Assembly: GCA_023053545.1 (NCBI GenBank)
Contig: JAKZAN010000007.1
Span: 1,364,001 to 1,428,000, forward strand
Direction: 5' to 3'
DNA from: Lepidurus packardi
Taxonomy: Eukaryota > Arthropoda > Branchiopoda > Notostraca > Triopsidae
Length of the DNA: 64,000 nucleotides
The translations under genes were made by a program, and so were the position numbers. This document shows, piece by piece, positions 40,901 through 49,853 of this stretch. The notes under the pieces are model-generated. The model was not told the origin of the DNA, did no database searches, and was given only the letters and a program-made list of their open reading frames with translations. The number at the start of each line of letters is the position of its first letter. The first letter of the stretch is position 1.

Positions 40901-43900
40901 ACAAATTTTTAATGTTAAGACGTTTTTCTTCTAGGATGAAGATGAGGAAATCGACCAAGTCAAGCAAGCACGGGCAGTTGGTAGACGAGACGACGGACAA
41001 AGTAGTGCAACCTTTGAAACTAAGTTGCACGAGAGGTAAGCGCATGCAACAGCAAACCATATTTTGGCAAAACTCAAAAGCCCGAGTCAAACTCAAGTCA
41101 CTCTAGCCTACGTCACTCAACCCGGAAAGCAAGGAGACAAATGCTGCATGGAAGGGTAATTTTTACTTTTATTGCAAAGTCATTGAAGCCCTTGGTATCA
41201 AAATGCTACCTCTGAATGTTTCCTGTTCTAGAATAGGGGTGTAAATCATCAAAGTGTGCAGAAAAAAAGTACGAGTGGAATCTCAGTGGCAAGGCACAAA
41301 GAAAAGAATCAAGGCAATTTGGTCCCACGTTACTAGTTAACTGGCGAATACGCCGATGGATGGATGGAAAGGCACATAAACTACATAGGCAAAAACGTTT
41401 GAGAAGGCCTACTACAACTTATTCAATAACGGTCAGATCGCTTTTCTTCCCGTCCGAGTTATTATTATCAGAAGGCTTGTCATTCCGAGGCACCCGATGG
41501 ATGCACTCCAAGTGACGCATCAAGTGGCTCTTATTGTAAGTACAATAGTCGCACAAACTGCAAGTATGGCGAGCAGGAGGAGTGCCGCAATTGTAGCGTT
41601 GATGAACTTTCAAGGTATTTCGGTTCTTGTAACTTTTGCCACAGCGGGCACACATGTAAGGTAAAGCCGGTACTGGTTTCCGCCCGTTGGTAATAGCCCT
41701 ATAAATATAAAACAGACCAGAAATAGGTCGTGAAAATGGACTCGCTAGCTCAGTGGATGTTCTTTCTAAAAACGAAAAGGGAAGTCCTACTTGTAATTAA
41801 CATTCACATCGTGGGCTTGAAGCATGTGAACGATGACCTGTCGCCTGCGTTGTCCGCGGAATGGACACTGACTACAGAAGTAGCCTTTATCAGGAGAGCA
41901 GGACGATCGAACGTGCAAGCGCAAAGCCAGGTCTGTCTTAAAGGTCCGGCTGCACCTGGAACACGCCCACAGAGACATGACGGAGGAAGACGAAGAGCTT
42001 GAAAACGCAAAATTCGGGGGGCGGATGTGGCGTCCATTACTCCAAGGCTCTTTCTCTTCCTCTCCTGCAAGTATACGTGGTGTGTCAGTTTCGGTATGTT
42101 GGTTGGGAGTAATTGTTAGTCAGAGACACCTCCGAGAGCGGGAGAAATAGCGGAGAGAATGGAAAAGCAAGAAGTCACCCCCATCCCGCGATGCAAGCAG
42201 TGTTGGGTTGGCTGGTGGTTGAAGATCAGACATGTCAAAAAGAAGTCGAGTACGTTGAAACTAGGCGTCCTAATCTAATTTCCGTAACCTAATCAGTGGC
42301 AAGGAGCCCAAAACAATCCCTTCACCGTGCAACGGGCACAAAAGCATCCACCCGATCCTAAGCAGCTCATGTAAACTAGCCATGAAGGCGTGGCTGTAGA
42401 GTGCGTCCTGAACATCAGATTTGTACCTCAGTGCGGGGAGTTTCGATGTGGAGAATTTATACAGAGATAATTGAGGCGATCTCCTTTTCTTTAAAAACAA
42501 AAAGACCTAAGGACTTCGTAGAAAGACAAATCCCTGGACCTCGATCGACTAGAGAACAAACGACTGGCTTTTACGTAGTGGGAAAATAAACGGTGTTGCG
42601 ACCAGCGACTGCTACTTGACATTTTCAACGATTTTTGATACTACTGCTCGTTGACAATCGTTTGAAACTTATTTATCCCGAATTAAACGCCGTCAGGAAA
42701 ACCTCGAAACGATCCCAACGCAAGATAGGATTATAATAACGAAAAGAGCAAGAAACAGAAGACATGCAATCCCAAACTAGCTCAATACCACAACCCAAGC
42801 CAAAATAAAGCGGGATAAGCAGCAAAACCATTCAGGAGATGTCAATTTCAATAAAAACATTGTCAAAATTAGTTATCTAAATGACTACATCTGGATCAAA
42901 TTTATCAAAATGTCGCTTTTTTAATAAAAAATAAAATAAAAAACTTTTATATTATTCAACCCAGAAATCTTCCTTTGACAAGTAGCAACCATTGTCTATT
43001 TTAAAAATTTTGTGAGTCATTAAAATTGTTCGCGAGTCATCTCCCATGGTTTAGCTGCTCATTCCGAAAGCGTGCCAAAAATCTGCAGCAATCACCATAC
43101 TCGGTGACAAGCATGGAGAACATGATTCATGTCATGTTTCCTCTGACTTGACTACACGGCTTCCACTTTCTCAAATGTGTCAGACTTTTATTTTAAGAAA
43201 AAATAAACCGCATTTGCAAAGGTTTTCAAGACAACCCTTGACCTTTATTCGAGACACTTTAATTCGAAGAATGTTGCTACTTGCTAGTCAGATTTTTGGC
43301 TCGCTTTGATTTAGAAAACGTTTTCGTCTTACCTTGTCCACTTGGTCCCTCTCCGGAAGCATTACTGTTGTCGCCACCCCATCCTAACCAAAAAAAAGAA
43401 GATTATTATTGCCAGGCTCTACTATTTTAAGAAAATATGCGTCTTTTACCTTCAAATACTCCTTCTCCAGAAGGACCAGCTCCTTCAACGTCACTCCATT
43501 CAATGTCTCCATTCCCCGTCTTGTCGTCTTCGAAGTTGCTATCGTCAGCTTCAAGTTTGGGCTTAATGTTCATATAGCTATCATCATTAGCTTGAACATT
43601 GACAACGTCCGAGTCTTTCCCTTCATCTGATTCTGCTAGGCTCTCTGTCACGGTGATTTTCGGTTCAAAAGAATCCTTGTTCGTGGTCAGACTGTCGAGA
43701 TCAGGGTTGGTATAGCCTTCGGCTGCAGATAACACTGAAGAAATGATGGGCGTCCCGTTGTCAATAGCTTTCTGCTGTGGCGCTTGACTAGCTTTGTTTT
43801 TAGCTGACGAACGTGTAGTTGGAGTAAGGGCAGAACTTGTCATGCTAATATTGGGAATGTAAACCATAGGCTGTTCAAGGCTTGCTGGGGACCCATTGTT

Positions 43901-44644
43901 GTTGGTGGACGTCAAGGTGCTGTTGTCATGTGAGTTGCGGCGTTGGCGTTTGGAGCGGCGTGTTTGAGTTGGTGAAGTGACAATTTGAGGGACAGGTTCG
44001 GGTTCAGGTGTCTTTTCAGGAGCTACTGGTGTTGACGGTGCTGCAACTGGAGTCGATGTGGCAATCTGTGAACGCCCTTGAGTTGCAGTTAACATGGAGG
44101 CAATAGCAGCTTGAGGCGTCGACTGGCGATCTTTCTTTTTGTCTCCTCCATCTGCCAATCCTTTAATACGCAAGGATTCTGCAGTCTGAATAAAAGATGA
44201 CAGCTGATCTTGGGCTACGTTGACTTCTCCTCGGTACATGTAACTCATCAGAGCCTTCAACTGTTCAAAGCGAACATCTTTCATGTACACGACCACGTGC
44301 TTCTCAGGTTGGTGTGCCAATATCTCCTACGATGGACAAAAAAAGCAGGCGTTATTTACGGCCGACCATTATGGAAACTGTACTTACTTGGAAGTATGCA
44401 CTGCAGGCACATAATACCAAACGATGCGCACGTATGAACTTTCCTTCCGCTGCCAGGGTGACATCAACCAAGGTCTCATTTTCCAGGAGGGAATCAAACA
44501 CAGAAATCAAAGTACTTTGGTGGTTGTTCCACCTCAAACAGAACTCCTGGTTGTCCATGTTTCACAAATAAGGCTATGCTGATAACGACTTAACAGCACA
44601 GCAGGCACTTGCTCATGTTCTGCACGTAGTACTACAGTCGACAC
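34738..44644 (-). CDS. lola: longitudinals lacking (lola): BTB factor with alternative zinc-finger 3' exons
   Basis: The shared 5' part has three coding exons: 44388-44558 (5'UTR to about 44644, acceptor TTTTAG), 43450-44326 and 43333-43383. The start [20 protein letters not shown] opens a BTB domain (residues about 1-115; [12 protein letters not shown], then [20 protein letters not shown]), followed by a long Ser/Thr/Pro-rich linker with an RRSKRQRR nuclear-signal-like patch. Nine downstream exons each carry an acceptor, a C2HC plus C2H2 finger pair and their own stop; eight have clear phase-1 acceptors that match the phase-1 donors at 43450 and 43333. This is the hallmark of lola, an axon-guidance and chromatin regulator whose fly locus joins one BTB part to many alternative finger exons, partly by trans-splicing. 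The 51-bp exon at 43333-43383 keeps phase, so it can be skipped or included before any finger exon. Each isoform would be about 410-460 aa. Confidence 0.93.
35955..36220 (-). CDS. lola: lola zinc-finger exon 8 of 9
   Basis: Acceptor GTGTTCCAG, phase 1, starting [18 protein letters not shown]. Fingers: [20 protein letters not shown] then EC, and [20 protein letters not shown] then VH. The tail [12 protein letters not shown] contains VKTE, a possible sumoylation site, before the stop. Confidence 0.92.
37173..37456 (-). CDS. lola: lola zinc-finger exon 7 of 9
   Basis: Acceptor TGTTGCAG, phase 1, starting [19 protein letters not shown]. Fingers: [20 protein letters not shown] then QC, and [20 protein letters not shown] then LH. 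The tail ends [15 protein letters not shown]. Confidence 0.92.
37780..38024 (-). CDS. lola: lola zinc-finger exon 6 of 9
   Basis: Acceptor GTTCGCAG, phase 1, starting [16 protein letters not shown]. Fingers: [20 protein letters not shown] then VC, and [20 protein letters not shown] then VH. The tail carries a basic patch [15 protein letters not shown]. Confidence 0.9.
39247..39500 (-). CDS. lola: lola zinc-finger exon 5 of 9
   Basis: Acceptor TGTTGCAG, phase 1, starting [15 protein letters not shown]. Fingers: [20 protein letters not shown] then EC, and [20 protein letters not shown] then VH. A longer tail follows ([20 protein letters not shown]) and a stop. Confidence 0.9.
39903..40138 (-). 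CDS. lola: lola zinc-finger exon 4 of 9
   Basis: Acceptor TTGTTACAG, phase 1, starting [15 protein letters not shown]. Fingers: [20 protein letters not shown] followed by TSC, and [20 protein letters not shown] with H-x5-H spacing (HYESQRH). The tail is [14 protein letters not shown]. The HYESQRH type of spacing differs from the H-x4-H of the other second fingers. Confidence 0.88.
40560..40765 (-). CDS. lola: lola zinc-finger exon 3 of 9, with atypical first finger
   Basis: Acceptor TTTTACAG, phase 1, starting [15 protein letters not shown]. The first finger reads [20 protein letters not shown], so its first two cysteines are separated by one residue instead of two. The second finger is normal ([20 protein letters not shown] then RH). 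It ends HKCV-stop. Confidence 0.88.
41419..41698 (-). CDS. lola: lola zinc-finger exon 2 of 9
   Basis: The fingers are clear: [20 protein letters not shown] then a cysteine, and [20 protein letters not shown] then IH. The tail is [19 protein letters not shown]. The acceptor is less certain: TTTATAG at 41699-41700 gives the wrong phase for the phase-1 donors, while a second AG (ACCAG at about 41674) gives phase 1 and [11 protein letters not shown]. The true exon start may therefore be near 41672. Confidence 0.85.
41787..42064 (-). CDS. lola: lola zinc-finger exon 1 of 9
   Basis: Terminal exon with acceptor TTGCAG and phase-1 entry. It begins [18 protein letters not shown], has a serine run, then finger one [20 protein letters not shown] ending in a cysteine (C2HC) and finger two [19 protein letters not shown] with H-x4-H. 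It ends VNVNYK-stop. It is the finger exon closest to the shared BTB part. Confidence 0.9.
42065..43332. other. lola intron between shared exons and finger array
   Basis: About 1.27 kb separate the small shared exon from the first finger exon. No finger motif or other gene was seen. In fly lola, finger-exon arrays can have their own promoters; nothing here proves or excludes one. Confidence 0.4.
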
Positions 44645-46683
44645 CTAAAAGTACACAAGAAAACAATTAACCCACGCTCCAGATGATGTGCGAAAGTATA
44701 AACACTATTGCACCCAACAGTGAATTTAAATCAAGTTTAATTTTAAGACACATAGATTATATTACACTATCAGATAAACGCAGGTATTTTTACACGTACA
44801 CAATCTGCACTAGCTTCGAGGCGTGCCGTGCTGCATGCAGAGGACAAAGAACTCCAGGCTTTACACAAAATGGCGGCGGAGTACCGCTTTCCCAAACCTC
44901 GAGCCCAAGGCACTAGGCAGCTTTAGCTTAGCTAGCCAAACCTTGCAGCCTCGCCTGGGTGACGCCGTCCCAGTCACGAAGCGAAGCAATATACGGTACT
45001 CTTCCCACACAGCTAAAATTTCCCAAGCGCTTGCAATACGTATGCTACAGCTGCCGAATTCCCCCCTTACCAAACTCTCATCACATACAAAAAGCTGTTC
45101 TCCCGATTTCCATGATGGGAATTGCAGACCCTGTTGGAAACATTCCTTAATCGAACAAAGGGGCATGCATGATTAACACGACAGGAAACCGGACGCGACC
45201 AAGCCCTGGATATTACGCTAACGCACACATTCCAGCGGAATTCAGCTCTTGTTCAACCACTTTAAATCAAAATACTCACGGCTACACATGCACCGCAGAC
45301 CAATCTACCACGAGAAGTACAATTACGTACCTGAATGTCGCGAAAACAACCCAAATTGCGCAGTAATGTGGGAACCCCGATGAAGCGCGGAAGTTCTGCG
45401 TATGAGAGCACAGTACAAAATGTCGGTCTTCCCTTCGTCGTCCTGCGGACTCGCTTCGCCTGGGTCGTCTTGTGCCGCGTCGTATTCGTACAGTCTGGGG
45501 TTACACAAGAACGCAAAGGACCCAAGTCCGATCCGCCAAGAAAGGCGCTACCCAACCATCGGCTGCGCTTATCGTGCTGGGAAATTCGTATTGCTCCCTA
45601 CGCAGCGCAGCGCGTTACTGCAAACCGCATGTAATTCGCCCTCGGCGGACTCCAGCGGAAGCCGGAATACAAGACGGGAACGGAAGGTCTACTGAAAATT
45701 GAGACAGGGGAGAGGATAATCAACCGAATGCCAGGACACAGCACTTGGGTCGCGAAGAGATTTTCATTCCATTCCTTCCAAACCAAACCTCCCCCCCCCC
45801 CCCACCCCTCTGTGTCTGGTCAGACAAGTTTCCTTCTCTTTCGTATTTCCTCGAAGCCCTGGCAAACCACCTTACCAGCTTCGAGCTACGACGATATCCA
45901 TTTTACCATTTACCACGCGGACCCTGACGATTTCCACGCACTGGGGAACAACGACCGTGGATGCGGACCGAAAACCAAAAGCAGTTGAGGATAAGTAATT
46001 CAAGCATGGTGAAGAAAGGCAGAATGGAAACGGAAGATGAAGACAAACAGGCAGAAGAAGCCAGAGGCTAAGGCTACAGAACAATGAGACGTTGAATGGC
46101 TCATGGGAATTCGGGTTGAGGGGCTTGCTTTCTTTGACCTTGTCAGTCTTTCTTTATTCCCATGCTTAGGGGTCTGGAACCTTTAGACTCTTTACCGTAG
46201 GCGATTGTTATCGGAAATTCGCAACATTCTGCGCCTGCATGAATTCCGGTCATTTAATGCCAAACTCTGCGCTCCTGCTTTCTTTTTTGATAATCGTTTC
46301 CCCCGTAATAATGTAAATTCCTTAAACATGGGTATGTTTATTTCGCCAACGAAAATCAAAGACTATCAGAACATAACAAAGGAATTTTCAGTTGAAGCGG
46401 TTAGCCAGTCAAGGCGCAATGACTTGTTGAGGTATAGCTTTCTTAATATGCATTAGTTTAATACGCCATCGCATTTCCGCACACCTGGAAGTCACGCATA
46501 CCTGCTCCAAGTTCCAACTTCAAGTAGAAGACAAGAAAATACAGGTGGTGTACGTGAGGAAAGGTAACTCTGTCGGCAAAAAAGGACGATGACCAAGACA
46601 AGTAGAATAGAATTATGTATTGACCCATGAACCGGATACAGAACGAACAGCAGAAGCACAATAAAATAGCTTGTGAAGGGTAA
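44645..46683. other. lola upstream region, likely promoter and 5'UTR exons
   Basis: The AG acceptor at 44645-44646 shows that lola has at least one upstream non-coding exon, so its promoter should lie here or beyond. The stretch 45380-45700 is richer in CG dinucleotides than its surroundings and open in several frames on both strands, which fits a promoter-proximal region rather than a gene. A C13 run lies at 45791-45803. No protein domain was seen. Confidence 0.4.
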
Positions 46684-48256
46684 TCAAAGAAGCCAACTTC
46701 CTACACGATCACGAGGAATGAGTCGCAAATCGGCACCATGTTTCATAAATATATTTCCTAGAAGAGGTAGAAGGTCTGTTATGCAAGTGCAACGTACGCC
46801 TGGAAGTAATGAGTCATGAAATACCAGCTGTTTGCTGAGGGTTAATACCGATTCCGTCATCGGTAATTATAGCCGAAGTATCGGGGGATACTTTAAACTG
46901 TTCAGCAGCGAATTTCAGGACGGCAGTAAAGGGAGTAGACTCGGGTACGCTGACACTTTAGGGATTGATTAAAAGATAAAAATACAAGTTATAAGAGAAC
47001 TTGGCACAGATGTATAGATTTGATTTAAATACAATTTTCTACAGAATTTCCCAGGTCTAACCATAATGAGCACCCATTAGTTTTCTGCTTTTCTTTTAAA
47101 AATTGTCTGGTAAGACTTTCTACGTCATCCGTTTCTTTCATTAAATAGTTAAACACGACAACAAGCTTGTCGTAGGAACAACTGACGGATAAAGGTGCGA
47201 TTGGTTTCATCCGCCACTCGTATCCTGTTTCCAAATAAACGGGTTCGAGCCAATTTGCTAAAACATTCAGCGTTTTGAGCCATAATCTGCACAAAGCTAA
47301 ATCGTGACACCACAAAGTTCTTATTAGCTCACCCTCTGAGTTCAGCAAACTATTCACCATTGAAGCTGAGGTCTTATCTGTTCCTAATTTCTCAAATGAT
47401 TTTTCGATCCAAGTATTCACAAAATTTGCCAGGGATCGATCCAAGTTTTGCTTATCACTGTTTAAATTAACTTGGATAAGAAGGTTAACGAGACTGTCTG
47501 ACGAGATATTGTCCGAGCAAAGTTCGCCCAATGTTTCTTCGATTTTTTCCATTTCATTATGGCTCAGCAAGTTCAAGAAATGACCCCGCAATAGAGAGGC
47601 TGAAAGTCTTCCGTACATTATTTTGCAGGAAGGAGTTGCACCAGTCAGGGTCTCTAATAAGCATACGGTAGATAGATACGTGGCTTTTTGATCCGAAAGT
47701 GTCTGACAAGCTTCACTGAATTTCTGGGGCTCTAATTCTTCTAAGATAATCCCCAATAATTCAGTCCTTTTTAAATACGTCTTATTTGTACAGTTCTTTG
47801 TCAGGAGATCCAGCACGTTTACGGAAGCCTTGGACAGGAATTCAACGGAATAATACATTGGGAAGTTGGAGTGCTGTGCATGTCTTCCCAACAAGATCTT
47901 AAGTTCTGACAGGCATTGATTGTCATTAGCAAGAGCAGGGATATTCTCACAAAATTTGGCCCACTGACAAATCTCCCTAATCAATGCGGGGTCATTTTCA
48001 AGTTCTGAATTAGCTGCTTTCGGAAACAGGTTTTCTATGAAATACTGGATGCTTTCCAGGATATTCTCCATTTTGCAAGGAATTAATTTAATTGTAGTTG
48101 CCGTAAAGAATGCCGGATGATTTGCTTACATTTTGTATGGGAGCTTTGGGTCAGACGTCAATGTGATTTTGAATACCACTTTTTCAGAACTAAAACAAAA
48201 TACAAACATTAATTTCAATAACTAGTGAACTAGTTGTATTACCTTGCAGTGCTCAT
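46684..48256 (-). CDS. UFM1: Ubiquitin-fold modifier 1
   Basis: Four exons encode 92 aa: 48243-48256, 48130-48189, 46825-46955 and 46684-46757 (279 nt, in frame). UFM1 is a ubiquitin-like protein activated by UBA5, carried by UFC1 and attached by UFL1, with roles in ER and ribosome quality control. The protein has [16 protein letters not shown], then [38 protein letters not shown] and [15 protein letters not shown], nearly identical to the human protein. The mature C-terminal glycine is Gly88; four extra residues (SWLL) follow, where the human precursor has two (SC), and would be removed by a UFSP protease. Intron 1 is 53 bp and intron 3 is 67 bp, but intron 2 is 1174 bp because it contains another gene. 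Confidence 0.97.
47025..48071 (-). CDS. FANCF-like protein, intronless, nested in UFM1 intron 2
   Basis: A single ATG-started frame of 348 codons lies wholly within UFM1 intron 2 (46956-48129), on the same strand. It resembles Fanconi anaemia complementation group F, an adaptor of the nuclear core ligase complex that activates FANCD2-FANCI for crosslink repair. The N-terminus [18 protein letters not shown] aligns with human DPATVRRALQWARYLRHI, and the C-terminal [13 protein letters not shown] with GLSIWTDLLLALR; total length (human 374 aa) and the all-helical, leucine-rich composition also match. Human FANCF is likewise intronless. Between these ends similarity is weak, so I call it FANCF-like from recalled sequence, not from a search. 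The ATG is 58 bp after the UFM1 donor and the stop 69 bp before the next acceptor. No AATAAA occurs between the stop and that acceptor, so it may share the UFM1 promoter and polyadenylation site. Confidence 0.6.
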   Translation of the reverse strand: MENILESIQYFIENLFPKAANSELENDPALIREICQWAKFCENIPALANDNQCLSELKILLGRHAQHSNFPMYYSVEFLSKASVNVLDLLTKNCTNKTYLKRTELLGIILEELEPQKFSEACQTLSDQKATYLSTVCLLETLTGATPSCKIMYGRLSASLLRGHFLNLLSHNEMEKIEETLGELCSDNISSDSLVNLLIQVNLNSDKQNLDRSLANFVNTWIEKSFEKLGTDKTSASMVNSLLNSEGELIRTLWCHDLALCRLWLKTLNVLANWLEPVYLETGYEWRMKPIAPLSVSCSYDKLVVVFNYLMKETDDVESLTRQFLKEKQKTNGCSLWLDLGNSVENCI

Positions 48257-49853
48257 TTTAACGTAGTAATGTGTAGCGAATAGCAATAAAAATATAACTT
48301 TTAATTCGGCAGCTGGGACAAAACAGCTGTCTTGTTTCTAATTTGTTAACTAACGAACACGCTGGCAAACATGGAAACAAACAGCTTACGCCACCTATGA
48401 GGAAACAAAACAAATGTGTACATGAATTACTCGTATGCAAAACTAATTTCATGGAATGCATACTCACATGTAGAATGTAAAAGTAGAATGTACTATCGAA
48501 AACTAGCATTGCGTGTATCCCAACGAGTGCAAGCTTTTAAATACTATTTTTGTGTAATTATGTTTTCAAATACAGGAATCCACCAACAGTCCCTGTATAC
48601 TTTACTTCGAGAAGCCGCGATTTTTAGATTTGAATTTTAGAGCTAGGTTTGAGCGAGCATGATCATTGTCTCATTTACTGTTATCCACTATATCTTTGTA
48701 AGAAAAATTTAAAAGTCTGGTCAGACAGTGAATTGTATTGTACGCAAGTCAAAGTATAGATTAACCACTCGTTCTCTTCACGAAGTACACGTCAGGATTT
48801 TGATACGGATATCCATTGACTTAAAGAAACCTTCAAACTTTTATCATTTTCTGTGCTATCATTAATTGTAAATAAAAAAAATTTGAAACAAGCAAAAAAA
48901 AAATCCCTCTAGATTCACTGTATAATTTCTGATATTTTTTCAATGAACTTACATAAAACGTCGTAGCCATTCTGCTCTAACAAGCGCAATACATGTCATC
49001 GTCGCCAATAATTGCCATAGTTTCTTGTACATTATGAAGAGTGCACTGGTGTGCAGTTTTACTCATAGAGAAAAACCTAATCTAATCGTGCGAAACACGT
49101 CGTGCTATTATGAGAACGTACCCAATGACCTCATTGTGGTACGTTCCAACGTGAATAATAACTATAACCCGGAAATCTCGCTGGAGGCTTGGGATGCCAA
49201 AAAAGCGCCGCTTCTTTTTTTTGTCTTGTACTTACGTCTCCTTACCACACTGTTCTACCTTTCCAGTCGCCAACCTGGGACATGGTCGTACACTTCTACT
49301 ACGTAAGACAGAAAGCAATTTTGGACTTTGTCTCCGTGAAATTTCCCGACTCAAATTATACTGTTTTACAAAATATACAGAAAGGTTTTCATTGTGCAAC
49401 AAACTACATCACGCTGTGATTAATACAGAGCAAAGAAATTGCAGGTATTTTTATGTATTAGGGACTACAAAATACAGCTACTTATTGGCCTATGACTAGG
49501 TCCACTAATCACTACGCACAAAAAAAAGACAAAAAAAATTCTAAGAATCGTATAAAATTATGTCCGGATATCACCGGGGCAGAACGTATACCAGTTGACA
49601 AGAGCAAATTATACCTTATCGTGTGAACCACAGCAATTTTATCGTATACTGAGAGGGGTGTGTGAGGTAGATTAACTTTTGCATCATCACGCAAGACATC
49701 GAATCAATCAATCAATCAAAATAAGAATTAAGGCATAGAAACATTAAGTTATAAGTGAAGATCCATGAAGTTTCGCTAGACCAGTCAATTATACGTATAC
49801 TTTTGTTGCATGCGCCAGTTTCCGTAGTGGCGAAATGACGACGACCCAGTTTT
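48257..49853. other. Gap between UFM1 and BTB-psq gene A
   Basis: This holds the UFM1 promoter and the 3' flank of the psq gene. An (ATCA)n run is at about 49700-49718. Open frames up to 101 codons (49194-49499, plus) show no recognisable features. Confidence 0.5.

Noticed and set aside
45262..45702. Several overlapping open frames on both strands, up to 99 codons
   Set aside because: Mutually overlapping, no domains; better explained by CG-richer promoter or 5'UTR sequence of lola.
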